64,000 nucleotides of DNA from Heligmosomoides polygyrus polygyrus (lineage: Eukaryota; Nematoda; Chromadorea; Rhabditida; Heligmosomidae). The notes beneath the pieces are model-generated. The model was not told the origin of the DNA and made no database searches. It was given only the letters and a program-made list of their open reading frames with translations. The translations under genes and the position numbers were made by a program. The number at the start of each line of letters is the position of its first letter. Position 1 is the stretch's first letter. Of the stretch, positions 21,840 to 31,852 are shown piece after piece. The stretch spans positions 52,188,676 to 52,252,675 of the forward strand of contig OX377205.1 in the NCBI GenBank assembly GCA_947396885.1, written 5' to 3'.

Positions 21840-23380
21840 AGGAGTCCTTCACTGCTGATGAACCGCAAAAGGGCTATGGAACGACGGCATGACTACTTCG
21901 AGAGAATTTCAACAGTAGAGTTTGCCCATCCGCCTATCCCTTGCGTCCCTCCTACGCACGGTCCTGTGCAGAAAATCACTGTGGAGGAGACGGAAGCGGC
22001 TTTGAAGAAGATGAAGCCAGGCAAAGCAACGGGCCCTGACGACATAGCGGCTACACTATGGAACTCGAGGTGTTGGAATCCTGCTGAGTGGCTAACGAAG
22101 TTTTTCAACCAGGTTATTGCGGAGAAGAAGGTTCCTGGTAGTTGGCGGCAAAGCACGACGATCCTGATCTGAAAGAAGAAGGGCAGTCCCACGGACTGCA
22201 TAAGTTACCGTCCAGTCCGATTGCTCTCGCACAGTATGAAAATATTTGAGCGAATTGTTGAGGGACGTATTCGCGAGATCGTCCAACTTTCCACCAACCA
22301 GTGTGGCTTCGTAGCCCGCTGTGGCACCATCGACGCAATTCATGCTGTTCGCCTTCTTGTAGAAAGACATCGCAAGAAACAAAAACCGCTGCATCTTTCT
22401 TTCCTCGACCTGGAGAAAGCATTTGATCGCGTACCGCGTGAAGTCATGTGGTATGCCTTACGACAGCATGGTGTTCCTGATCGAGTGGGTGCGCATTCTT
22501 TACTCTTTTCCCAAGAGTCAAGTGTGAGTGCCGGCCGGCACATCGACGGAGTTTCCGATCTCCATCGGTGTTCACCAAGGTTCCGCGCTTTCCCCACTCC
22601 TTTTCATTGTCGTAATGGATGCCATTTCGCGAGACCTTCAGAAGCCTGCTTCTTGGACGCTGCTGTATGCAGATGACGTAATGCTTGCAAGCGAAGAGAA
22701 GAGCGAACTCGAGCGACAAGCGCAAGCTTGGTACGACCGCTTGGCGATGTTCGGGCTCAGGCTAAACGTCAAAAAATCTGAGTACTTGACGACAGAATTA
22801 AACGAGACTGGGTCCATTGAGATCAATGGCACTGCGCTCGTACGAGCGTCACATTTCAAGTACCTTGGATCTGCAATTGCGTCTGATGGTAGTCTGACGT
22901 TCGAGGTGAGCTCGCGCGTGAGCGCAGCGTGGTCCAAATGGCGCTCAATGACAGGCGTTCTGTGCGACAGAAAGAGATACCAGAGCGCATGAAATCAAAG
23001 ATCTACAGAACCGTTGTCCAACCAGTAGCCATGTACGGTGTTGAGTGCTGGCCTGCAAAGAAGAAGGTGGAGGCCCGCCTCAGCGTAATGGAGACGAAAA
23101 TGCTGCGCTGGACGGCTGGTATCACGCGTTTGGAACATGTTCGCAATGTCTTCATACGCCAAAGGTTTGGCGTCGCTCCAATTGCTGACAAGCTACGTGA
23201 AACTCGCTTACGGTGGTATGTTCATGTTCTTCATGCGGACGGCGACACCATTCGGAAGGGGGGGGGGGCCCTCAACATAGATGTGCCCGGAAAACGGCCC
23301 AAAGGACTGCCTAGACAACGCTGGCTTGATACGTTGCACATGGACACATTGCACATGGCTTGATACGTTGCATATGGGCC
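21840..23380 (+). pseudogene. RTE-clade LINE, 3' portion (reverse transcriptase), decayed
   Basis: Frames on the plus strand give, in order: the pre-RT segment (VEETEAALKKMKPGKATGPD, ending in an RTE-typical GKATGPDD box), the RT A motif (LSFLDLEKAFDRVP), B motif ([13 protein letters not shown]), catalytic C motif (LLYADDVMLA), and the RTE C-terminal block ([20 protein letters not shown]). The reading frame is broken by an in-frame stop near 22170 and frameshifts near 22500 and 22980. The apurinic endonuclease domain is absent, so the copy is 5' truncated. It sits inside hAT copy B. Confidence 0.85.
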
Positions 23381-25916
23381 GCCAATCAAATGGAAGCATG
23401 GGTACTGCTTTTTAATGCGTAGGATCCACACTTCTTATAGTTTTAAAAGCTCTGTGAACTTTTCAGACACGTCGAACAAACTCCGAAATATGGTAGGTTA
23501 CATGGAGCCATTGCGTTCGCCGATATCATCGATCGCCACTGAGGGTGGTCTTGTGGCGGAAAAATTTTCTATCTTCTCAAAGAAAGAACACGCGAGAGTG
23601 AAATTGTGCTTCATGCTATTTTAAGTCATGTTCACAAAAATAACTATAACTCGTAAGTTTTTCAAAATTTGAAAAAGCCAATGCCTTTTTAGAAACTAGA
23701 AGAAAAGTTCTTTCATATAGTATAAAAATCTGTTTTCAAAAACTAGATCTTCATACGGGGCGGAGGCCTTCGATTTTTGTGCGAAAAAAATTGAAGTGAT
23801 TTTGTATAAATAATTGTATCCCGGTAAGTTTTTCGCTTTTTTTAACCTAATAGCCTTTTGAAAACTAGAAAAAACACTTTTGAACCATGTAAGAATTGGT
23901 TTTCAGCAGGGAGGTCATCATAGGTTGCGGTGGGGGTTCGTTTTTTGATCGATTTTTGCCAAAAATCGACCAGAAATCGAACCCCCTGCCACCTATGTAT
24001 AGTCCTTTTTTAAAGACCGACTCTTTTTGAAAACTAGAGAGAGAGAGAGAGCGCTTTCGAACCATGTGGGAATTACTTTTCAATAGGGAGGTCTTCATAG
24101 CGGCGGGGGGGGGGGGGGAGGATTCGATTTCTGGTGATTCTTGCCAAATAATCGACCAGAAATAGAACCTCCCCCCGCCCCTATGAAGACCTCCCTGTTG
24201 AAAAACGATTCATACATGGTCACTTAGAATATTTCTTCTAATTTTTAAAAAGCAATTGGAATTTTTGAATTTCAAAAAACGAACCGAGTTATGATCAATT
24301 TTATGAAGACACTCCAATGTCGACGGTGCAGAGTCTACGAGCATTTCTTCACAAATTTGATCATAACTCGGTCCATTTTTGAAATTCAAAAATTCCAATT
24401 GCTTTTTGAAAAATAGAGGAAATATGCTTTCTAACCATATACAAACCAGTTTTCAAAAAGGGGTCTTCATAAGGGGCGAGGGGGTTCGATTTTTGGCACG
24501 TATTTCTGCAACAATGGACCAGAAATCGAAACCCCACTACCCACTATGAAGACCTCCCTATTGAAAACCAATTCCCACATGGTTCGAAAGCGCTCTCTCT
24601 CTAGTTTTCAAAGAGCCATTGGCTTTTTAAAATGTTGAGAAACTTACCGAGTTATAGTCATTTTTGTGAACTTCGAATTTCGTCGCTCCTTTGACGTCGG
24701 TGCCATATTGACCAGGTCCAATCTGTTCGCTTCAGAAAACCATGATTTTCACATTGTGCATTGAACAGGACCTGAAACTTTTTGTGGCAAGTTTTTTACT
24801 GTCTGCGTGATCTGCTTTAGGTGAAAATTAATTTTTCTTGAAAAACGAAGAATTCAAATACTATCTGCCCTAATCATCTGAGATCGCTGCGAAGCTTAGC
24901 TTGTTACTGTATAATATTTATGACTTAAAATTCCACGAAGCACAATCTCATCTCGCGTGTTCTTTCCTTCAGAAGATAGAAATTTTTCCGCGAAAAGACC
25001 ATCCTTAGTGTTGATCGATGATATCGGAGTACGCAATGGCTCCACGTAACCTACCATATTTCGGAGTTTGTTCGACGTCTCTGAAAAATTCACAGTTTTA
25101 AAACTATAAGAAGTGTGGATCCTACGCTTTAAAAAGCAGGCTGCAAAAATAGCGGCCTTCATGTAATCAACGGTGTCGAAAATTTTCGGCAAATCATACA
25201 TCTGTTCATACAGTGGGTCGTTTCAGAAAAACAGGTTTTATTACCGTGTGTCAAACTGTGGCCTAAAATTTTATTGAGTACAACTCCACTTTCTGATGCT
25301 GTTTCATGCAGAAGAGAGAAGATTAGTTCCGTGACAAGTCCATCCTCCGGTTGCCATTCCGTCATCGCTTCCGAGAGTGTCTAAAAAAACTTGTGGATAA
25401 AGCACTTAAGTCAGCTTTAGAATTTAACACTCGGCATTGTTTGGAGTACAATTTCGAATGCAGATGTTGCTCCTTCACGTACTAAAATGTGCCGTGTCCA
25501 CGAGATGCTCGGAAAGTCTGAAATGTTGAACTCGTTGTGATTAATTCGACACTGCTCTTAAAAGTGCTTTATTTTCAACTGTAAACAAACAAATATCAAT
25601 CTATTATCATCTATTATCTATTATCAAAAGATTACATACATAAAACCTTTATCAGCGTTTTTTCTAACAAATTACTAAATTAAACAGTTACTCGGTAGCA
25701 CTTTTTCTTGAACTGATCTGACTCAGTCGATGCTGCACCTGGAAAGAAGGACCTACCTACTAAAGGGTACAAAAATCTCCTGAAAATTTTTTAAAAATTT
25801 AATGCGGATAGTAAATAAAACGGTGGTCTACACAAAGGGGGGGGGGGTCGTACCAGATCCACTCTGGGAAGGGGGTCGTAAATTTTCGGCAAAAATCGAA
25901 CCCCCGCTTCACCCTG

Positions 25917-26221
25917 ACTTGGGGTGTTCTTAGAAGGTCCCTCGTCTATCTAATTATATTCCTCGCGCAATTTCAGTTTGGAAGCATGCCTCAAAGATGA
26001 TTCTGATATAAATAAAAACTGATATTGAACGATAGTTTACCAGCACCTGAAAAAATCGTTGTAAGGGTTATTGATGCAAGATTCTTTCCTGGCTCATTCG
26101 ATAGAGCTCGAAATTCTAATATAGGAGATGGTCGGGTTCAGATCAATCCTAATTTCTGTATGCCACTACAAGCTCTCTGATCTTCCTAGCTCTCTATCGA
26201 CTGTAATCCCACTCAATCAGG
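25917..26221. other. Unassigned spacer
   Basis: AT-rich sequence with no recognisable element or gene. Confidence 0.35.
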
Positions 26222-26230
26222 AGCCGGATT

Positions 26231-26388
26231 CTTCAGCGACTTACGTAACTTTAACGGAGAATTGCAGGCTTATCAGCGATATCGTGAGCGATAAGTCGCG
26301 TTAACGCAGCTTATCGTTCACGATATCGCTTGGTAAGCCTACAATTCTCCGTTAAGGCTACGTAAGTCGCTGATGAATCCGGCCCCTG
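26231..26388. mobile_element. Palindromic MITE (GGCCGGATTC family), copy 1
   Basis: Inverted ends GAGCCGGATTCTTCAGCGAC and GTCGCTGATGAATCCGGCC enclose a second inverted pair (GCGATATCGTGA.CGATAAG), so almost the whole element folds back. The same ends are found at 26414-26454 and about 26725-26744, so three related units lie within 530 bp. Confidence 0.65.
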
Positions 26389-26413
26389 GTCGATCTGCGG
26401 ACTCCCGTGGTCG

Positions 26414-26454
26414 GCAAGAGGCCGGATTCATCAGCGATGAATCCGGCCTCTTGC
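26414..26454. repeat. 41-bp perfect hairpin of the GGCCGGATTC family
   Basis: A 19-bp perfect stem with a 3-base AGC loop (GCAAGAGGCCGGATTCATC, then its complement). It looks like two MITE termini joined end to end after deletion of the interior. Confidence 0.75.
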
Positions 26455-26559
26455 TATACTTCGGCGTGTTATACTTCGGCGACGCTGTTGTCGACGACGT
26501 CGGCGACAGTGTTACGCGGGCTTCCACGCAGTGCGGAGCTGCTCACGCAACACAGCGTC

Positions 26560-26744
26560 GCCGAAATATAATATAGATCTTACACAGATTTAACGGAGAA
26601 ATTACAGTCGAAATTCCTGAAAAAACGCGAATTAACGCGGACTATCAACAGGCTCTATGGTGAAATGTTGGCGTTATCAGGAATTTCGGCTGTAATTCCT
26701 CCGTTAAATCTCTGTAAGTCGTTAATGAATCCGGCCCCAGGTCA
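26560..26744. mobile_element. GGCCGGATTC-family MITE, copy 2
   Basis: Inverted arms AGATTTAACGGAGAAATTAC and GTAATTCCTCCGTTAAATCT surround a hairpin (AAATTCCTGA, then TCAGGAATTTC). The right end reads AATCCGGCCCCAGG like copy 1. Confidence 0.55.
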
Positions 26745-26825
26745 CCATCGCCTCCACGACGAGGGCTGTCTGGGCCCAGCGCGAAGCGGCGGATGTCACG
26801 GCGCGAGTAGACGCTAATTGGCTCG

Positions 26826-27700
26826 GCCGCAGGGCGGAATTTCTGTTTTCTGATTTTCTGGCCAATTTTTTCTGTTTTCTGGGAAAATGGCCAAAAAAAT
26901 GGCTGAAAACAGAAATTAGAGTTGCGAACAAAATTTCATCACAGAAACCCAATGAAAAGAATCCAAAAAGTATCACAGTATCATGAGCTTCATTCCAAAA
27001 TAGTGTTCCTAGAGTATCTTAAATGACAAGCATGTCGCGTTTTTGGATGTGCTCATGTACTAATTGCGCCATATACTCGTGAGCTATGTCGCTTTGTTTG
27101 TTTGATTGATTGTGTAAGTGCTGTTAGCGTAAGCGTAAGTGTAAGCGCACCAGACACTCGGAATTCGTGAGTTTGACAACGTGTTAACATTCTACTGATA
27201 GACTTTTAATTGTACTTTTATTATTCCTGTCTGTACTTAGTGGGCTTGTGCCCGCATCAAAATTGTATAAGCTCGTAGAGCAGTCACACAAAACAGTCTC
27301 GCAAAGAACTAGAAAAGGGGAGAATTCCGGGTTCTGCCTGATCGCATAGTTTAAGATGCCTTGTCGATGATCATCTCCATAATTTCATAGGTGTTCTTTA
27401 TTCCACACCCTGTAAACAATTTGTTGTTGAAGGCTTGTATATTTTACTGTGTTTGTTGATGATGAATTGTTTATTTTGCATTTATATAATAGAACATAGC
27501 AGTAGTACGCTCTATTCCTTGAACTTTCGCATTTCACCTGTTGAAGTTGAAAACTATAAGGTTTTCCTTAATTTCACTTGAAATAACGGTTTTCAGCTAA
27601 TTGCATTTTTAGCGAAATTTAACTATTTACCGGAAATTTAATGAAAATTTTCCGTTTAAAAAATTTAACGCACAGAATTTTGTGTTGCTGACATATGGGT
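26826..27700. mobile_element. hAT relic, non-coding part
   Basis: Begins with a CAGGGCGGAATTTCTG hAT-like terminus. From 27170 to 27690 it aligns with the 3' region of the hAT relic at 41000-41555: shared GTTAACATTCTACTGATAG, GTACTTAGTGGGCT, AAGATGCCTTGTCGATG, and the closing AACGCACA.AA.TTTGTGT. No transposase remains here. Confidence 0.5.
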
Positions 27701-28572
27701 AGGTCGCAATGAGGCCTCGTTATCACCCTAGGTAGATTAACCGACCGCGCCATCTCTAGGCATTTTTTGTTTACCCCCCCCCCACCTATTGTCATCTGAA
27801 CTCTTCATCACTAGAGCACGTGGATATTTAAGCTCCTGATGTTTAGACATGTATCCTTCTCACAGAATGCAAAACCACTTCCAGATGCACTAACAAAAAC
27901 CAACCTAAACGCATTTATTCACGAAACGCCTCTACTGAGGTAAATAGAATATGTCTTTATGCAAAAGCCACTACCAGTTATCAATCAGGAAAAAACCCCT
28001 CAGAAGTAGAGTGATATGGTTCAAGGACGCAGAGTATTGGTACCACCAGCAAAGCAGAGCAAAGTTGATCACACGTACGCATATGATGCGTCAAGGGTGC
28101 ATTCATGCTTGCGCGACATCTTCGAAGAGGAGGAAAGAGAAGGCAGATGGAGAGGAACCGGAAGACAGTTACGCTGGAACTAGGTGCAAGGATCAGGAGT
28201 AGACGCTAGGAAGGAAGGGGGGGGGGGTGAGACCTGGATCCGAAAATGAACAGCATCACTAAATTCCATCTCCCCGATTCACCTGTAGTTGCCTGCAGAA
28301 CGGTGTCCTCAAAAACACCGAATGCTGTAGGCGAAATTCCCCGTACTGTTATCCCAGCGCAGTGTTACCCCCGTTACAGTCACAAACCGTTATTGCCAAA
28401 AACATGATATATGAGGATATCGCTAACCCACTCCTCTAAACATAGTTTTAGGCCGAACTTTTGCTCGTAAAGGAATTGATTCTGGCTCGCTTCCCGATCC
28501 AAACGCGGCTCTGTAGATAACACCCATAGGCAAAAACACTATTCATGAGAGACGAGAGAAGGCACGGCACAA
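27701..28572. other. Unassigned region downstream of USE1
   Basis: No gene is supported. An open frame at 27951-28202 on the plus strand has no family signature. The stretch includes the 3' flank of USE1, transcribed leftwards; no clear AATAAA hexamer close to the stop was singled out. Confidence 0.35.
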
Positions 28573-30242
28573 TCAAGAGGCGAGTCTCTTCGGGAAGAGT
28601 TTCATGACGACCACCATGCAGATGAACGACCAGAAGATGAAGAGCGCGACGAACACGAGCGCGCAGTCGAATCCGCACTTGTAAGCGTGGTGGGCGAGAC
28701 GCGCTCCCTCGGCGCCGAGCCGAGCTGTGTTCGCGTCCACCTGGGCGTGCATCGACGACAGCCTCTGCAAACACGGCCTTTAGCGCGACGGAAGTCTAGC
28801 CACGAGCACAGAATGTGCGGAACTTCTTCGGTAGACGCTCGCCGAGAAAGCGACCTGCTTAAAATACAGCGCAAGTCTTTCAAGTTCCCGAAGCAGCACG
28901 TTTCTTACTCTTACTCGAAATAGAATCGAACGACACTGAAGAACAGTAGCTCCTGTCATGCCCTCCCAGCTTCCTGCTGCGTCACACGCAACACCAACTG
29001 GACCACGAGGATGAAGACGCAGATGTGTTAATGCTAGTAATGTATTGTGCCACTCGAGACTGAAGACGACGGAACGTCGAAACGTTAGGCGCTGCTGAAT
29101 AAAGAACTACACCTAAAAACCTCATTCGGCACAATGCATTGCTAACATTAACAACTAACAATGCCGAGGTTTAGAAGAGAGAAGATGGGAGCTACACACA
29201 TTTGTTTTTTTTTTGCACAGAATATTACACGGACGATACTGTCTATTCCGTCGTTTGAAGGACCTCTCAGTGAACAACCTTAACGGAAGTGGCAGGAACG
29301 CTTCCTTTCGGTGACTTTTGTTTGAGCTAAATGAGCAACACTCCAACTTGAAGATGTAGAATTTGAATCGACGTTTGGCAAAGGAGGTGCAAATCCGTTT
29401 TGGGCAGTGGCGTAAGGGCCGTCATCAGGAGTAGTACCGTAGCAGAGAATCACCTTGTTGTCGTCCTTCAGTACGTTGCCAGCAACGGTCATGTTCTGTT
29501 TCAAAGAGCGAGTGAGTGAAAGCAATTCATTGGCGATGTTCTCCTGCCGCTCCTCGTGCTGCATCAAGTCGCCGGATGATGCCGCTTAATAGCTGAGCAT
29601 AACGGCGTACGTTTCCTAGACGCGCTTGACATACCTCTCTGTTTCTCGTCTCCCAACAGCTGTTTACGCAGATCGGCCCGGTAGATGGCCCGATTGCGGA
29701 CCCGCACTTCCGACGTGGTTTCAGCTGGCCGGCGAAGCACTGAATCTGAACATCTGCTTTCAGCACCTGAGCACAATGCAGACTCCTCATTCAGGGAAGT
29801 TCGATCAACTTGCCGGAGTCATGCGGTCGCATATCGATCTCCGCGGCTGGAAACCGCTGCGGGATCAGATCGATCTGCGAAAGCTTCTCCTCAGCAGTCT
29901 TCTGTAAACAGAGCTAAAGAGTGGCCGTTCGAGAAACTTCGCTTCAGTGACAGCCTACACAGTTTTCGGCCTCCACCATCATCCTCAAATGATTGAGCTC
30001 ACGACCATACTGCATCATCATGTCGGCATGCGAGCTGCAACAGGCTCGTAGCAAGATAAACTCGACGTTGGAACGGTTCCAAAGACCCACCTCCTCTCGT
30101 CTTGGAGCTTACTTAGAAGATTCTGTAAGTACAACACGGCGGCGTTCACCTTCCACACATTAGCTGCCAAGTTTTCTCTGGCTAGCTTCTTCGTTCTTTC
30201 CAGTAACCGAAGAAACGACACCTCGGATGCTGACAGTGACAT
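28573..30242 (-). CDS. USE1: Vesicle transport protein USE1 (SNARE), complete six-exon gene
   Basis: USE1 is the tail-anchored SNARE of the ER that acts with Sec20 and syntaxin 18 and the Dsl1/NRZ tether in Golgi-to-ER retrograde fusion. Exons on the minus strand: 30242-30091, 30034-29959, 29901-29810, 29753-29635, 29584-29454, 28764-28573. Phases agree at every junction and give 253 residues plus stop, close to the human protein (259). Visible landmarks: N-terminal helical region (LLERTKKLARENLAANVWKV; RELNHLRMMVEAE), a middle block ending RADLRKQLLGDE, the SNARE helix (ENIANELLSLTRSLKQNM, then VLKDDNK and RLSSMHAQVDANTARL), and a C-terminal membrane anchor (ALVFVALFIFWSFICMVVV) with a short KLFPKRLAS tail. 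The ATG directly follows a TTTCTTGCAG acceptor. The third intron is only 56 bp and its exact sites are the least certain; a 689-bp intron separates the two halves of the SNARE helix. No disabling change is seen. Confidence 0.9.
29026..29153 (+). mobile_element. Inverted-repeat element with a hammerhead-like core, in a USE1 intron
   Basis: A near-perfect 26-bp inverted repeat (TGTTAATG.TAG.AATG.ATTG, then its complement) encloses 75 bases. These contain CTGAAGA (29060-29066), a GACG-GAA-CGTC stem-loop, then GAAACG (29079-29084). This CTGANGA / stem II / GAAA arrangement is that of the hammerhead ribozyme catalytic core as found in Penelope-like elements. The NUH cleavage strand and stems I and III were not identified. 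It may be a solo terminal remnant of such an element. Confidence 0.4.
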
Positions 30243-30252
30243 CTGCAAGAAA
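30243..30252 (-). promoter_or_regulatory. Probable trans-splice acceptor of USE1
   Basis: Minus-strand TTTCTTGCAG abuts the USE1 ATG with no intervening base. An acceptor at zero distance from the start codon is the usual position for spliced-leader addition in nematodes. A cis-spliced upstream 5'-UTR exon is the alternative. Confidence 0.6.
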
Positions 30253-31852
30253 TTGTCCACTTCTATCCATAACTCCAAGTTGTACGAGTTGAGGTGGTGG
30301 CCGACATTGGGCCGACTGTGCACTCTTGCCAGGGATCCATTCTCGTTCGAAGTGACCGGGAGGGACCACAGATAGAGCGCCCCTGAGGTGTCGTCAGTCA
30401 TGGCGAACTGTACGTCTGTTAGCTTGGAAGGAGAGGGGAGGCTTGTTCTCATCCGAAGTTTTGCATCTGCCCTGTAGATAACTGAATAGAAGCAGACCAC
30501 AAAATCTGGGCGAGGGAAGGAACTGCGGGATGCGGGTACTTTTGCAGCCAAAGCAGGCCAGTTCCGCGGTCCTAGCCATAATGCTAGAAAGCCACGAAGA
30601 GATGGTGTGCAGTCGGTGGACAATCACAGCTCTTCCTACCATTCCGTGATACTTCCTTCATAAGTCCAGTAAATTTACGCACTTAACCAAAACATTTTGG
30701 ACTATAAAAAATAGCCAGATGGTAATTAATGAAGTAGTTAGGTTTCCCTTTTTTAATTTGGTTGAATGTTAATTTTGCTGTTGTATTTGACGGCTACCTA
30801 TTTGTTCCAGGTTTTCGTTGACGTTGTAGTGCACCTTCGAGTGCATTTAAATAAATAAATAAATAAATATAAGTTCCAAACCAAACCTTTCGTGCATGTT
30901 TTGTTTTCACAAGTCATCTTTTTTCTGCACGTATGCTATTAGGAATGAAAAGTCAACTTGAGCTAAGCGTATCAGAAGCCATACTAACCGAAGACCTTGC
31001 TGCTCCAGGTTCTTAAAAAAATTTTTTTGAATTTGATGCTATTTGATGCCTTTAGAACCAAATAATATTCTACAACATATCGATGTCTTGAAAACCCGAG
31101 CCTATTCGGTAACTCAAACTCAATTTCTCCCCGAAGGAGAAAGGCATGATGGAAACGTCTCCGCTTATCACCCGTTTGCACAAAGCCCAGAGTTATAGCA
31201 TACAGAACTGTTGAGCGAATTCGAAAACAGCTCCATCGCATTTTTCACAACCAGCAAAGCACTACACCGCACAAAGACCAATATAGTGATCGCTGGTTGC
31301 TCGATTGCCTTTGAGCCGCAGCTGTATGAACGTGTCGGGCCCATTTTTACATCAGACCCTCGCTTTGATGGCTTACTCCTTTCGCAATGAATTCAAACCC
31401 GCCAAACCACAGCAACCTCACACGTCGTGCCACGCGTAGGACTCTGCCATGAGCAACACACTTACCTTTATGGCGGTGCCACTAGGCGCTTCTCTGCCCG
31501 TTTATGTGGTCCACAGCCGAAAGTCAAATCCGAAGTGATGAATATGCACCACCTCAAAATAAGCCTGACGAAGATATCGCTCGAACGATGCTGCAAGTCT
31601 TCAAGGAGTACATTTCAATGACTGCAGTGAGCCACGTCTCACTGTTTTCCCATCGCAATCAACTCAGAGATAATGAAGCATGAACACGGATATCCAGCGA
31701 ATATACTGAAAGCGCATCGTGCCACGTATGTTGTGCATTAACCAAGAGTAAATGAACATTTATAGTTATTAACCGTACAATAGCGAACATGAACGACAAG
31801 CTTGCTCAGATGAAACGAAATAGCCTCAGCGCGTTTGCTGCGTCGACAGCGA
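30253..31852. other. Spacer between pas-3 and USE1
   Basis: No gene is supported. An open minus-strand frame at 30984-31241 is unassigned. At 30830-30870 a small hairpin (TGCAC-CTTCGA-GTGCA) is followed by a (AAAT)n tail, the same arrangement as the 3' end of the CR1 fragment at 59.74 kb, so a CR1 3' stub in plus orientation probably lies here. If the two genes were co-transcribed, this spacer would be the intercistronic region, though at 1.6 kb it is long for a nematode operon. Confidence 0.4.

Larger units (their letters stand above)
20211..25916. mobile_element. hAT-like large fold-back element, copy B, with nested insertions
   Basis: The left TIR CTCAAGCGTGAGGTTCGA (from 20211) and right TIR (complement ending ACCCTG at 25916) match copy C. 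Subterminal runs of C or G next to GTCGTA/TACGAC are present at both ends. The fold-back arms lie at about 20500-20860 plus 23410-23900 and at 24600-25170. The right 1 kb is nearly identical to copy A. Nested inside are a 130-bp MITE (20869-20998), a tRNA-like module (about 21463-21530) and an RTE LINE (21840-23380). Element length without these insertions is about 3.5-4 kb. No intact transposase is seen. Confidence 0.65.

Noticed and set aside
30243..30623. Upstream 127 residues in frame with USE1 exon 1
   Set aside because: They precede a strong acceptor directly at the ATG and do not resemble USE1, whose N-terminus aligns from the internal Met.
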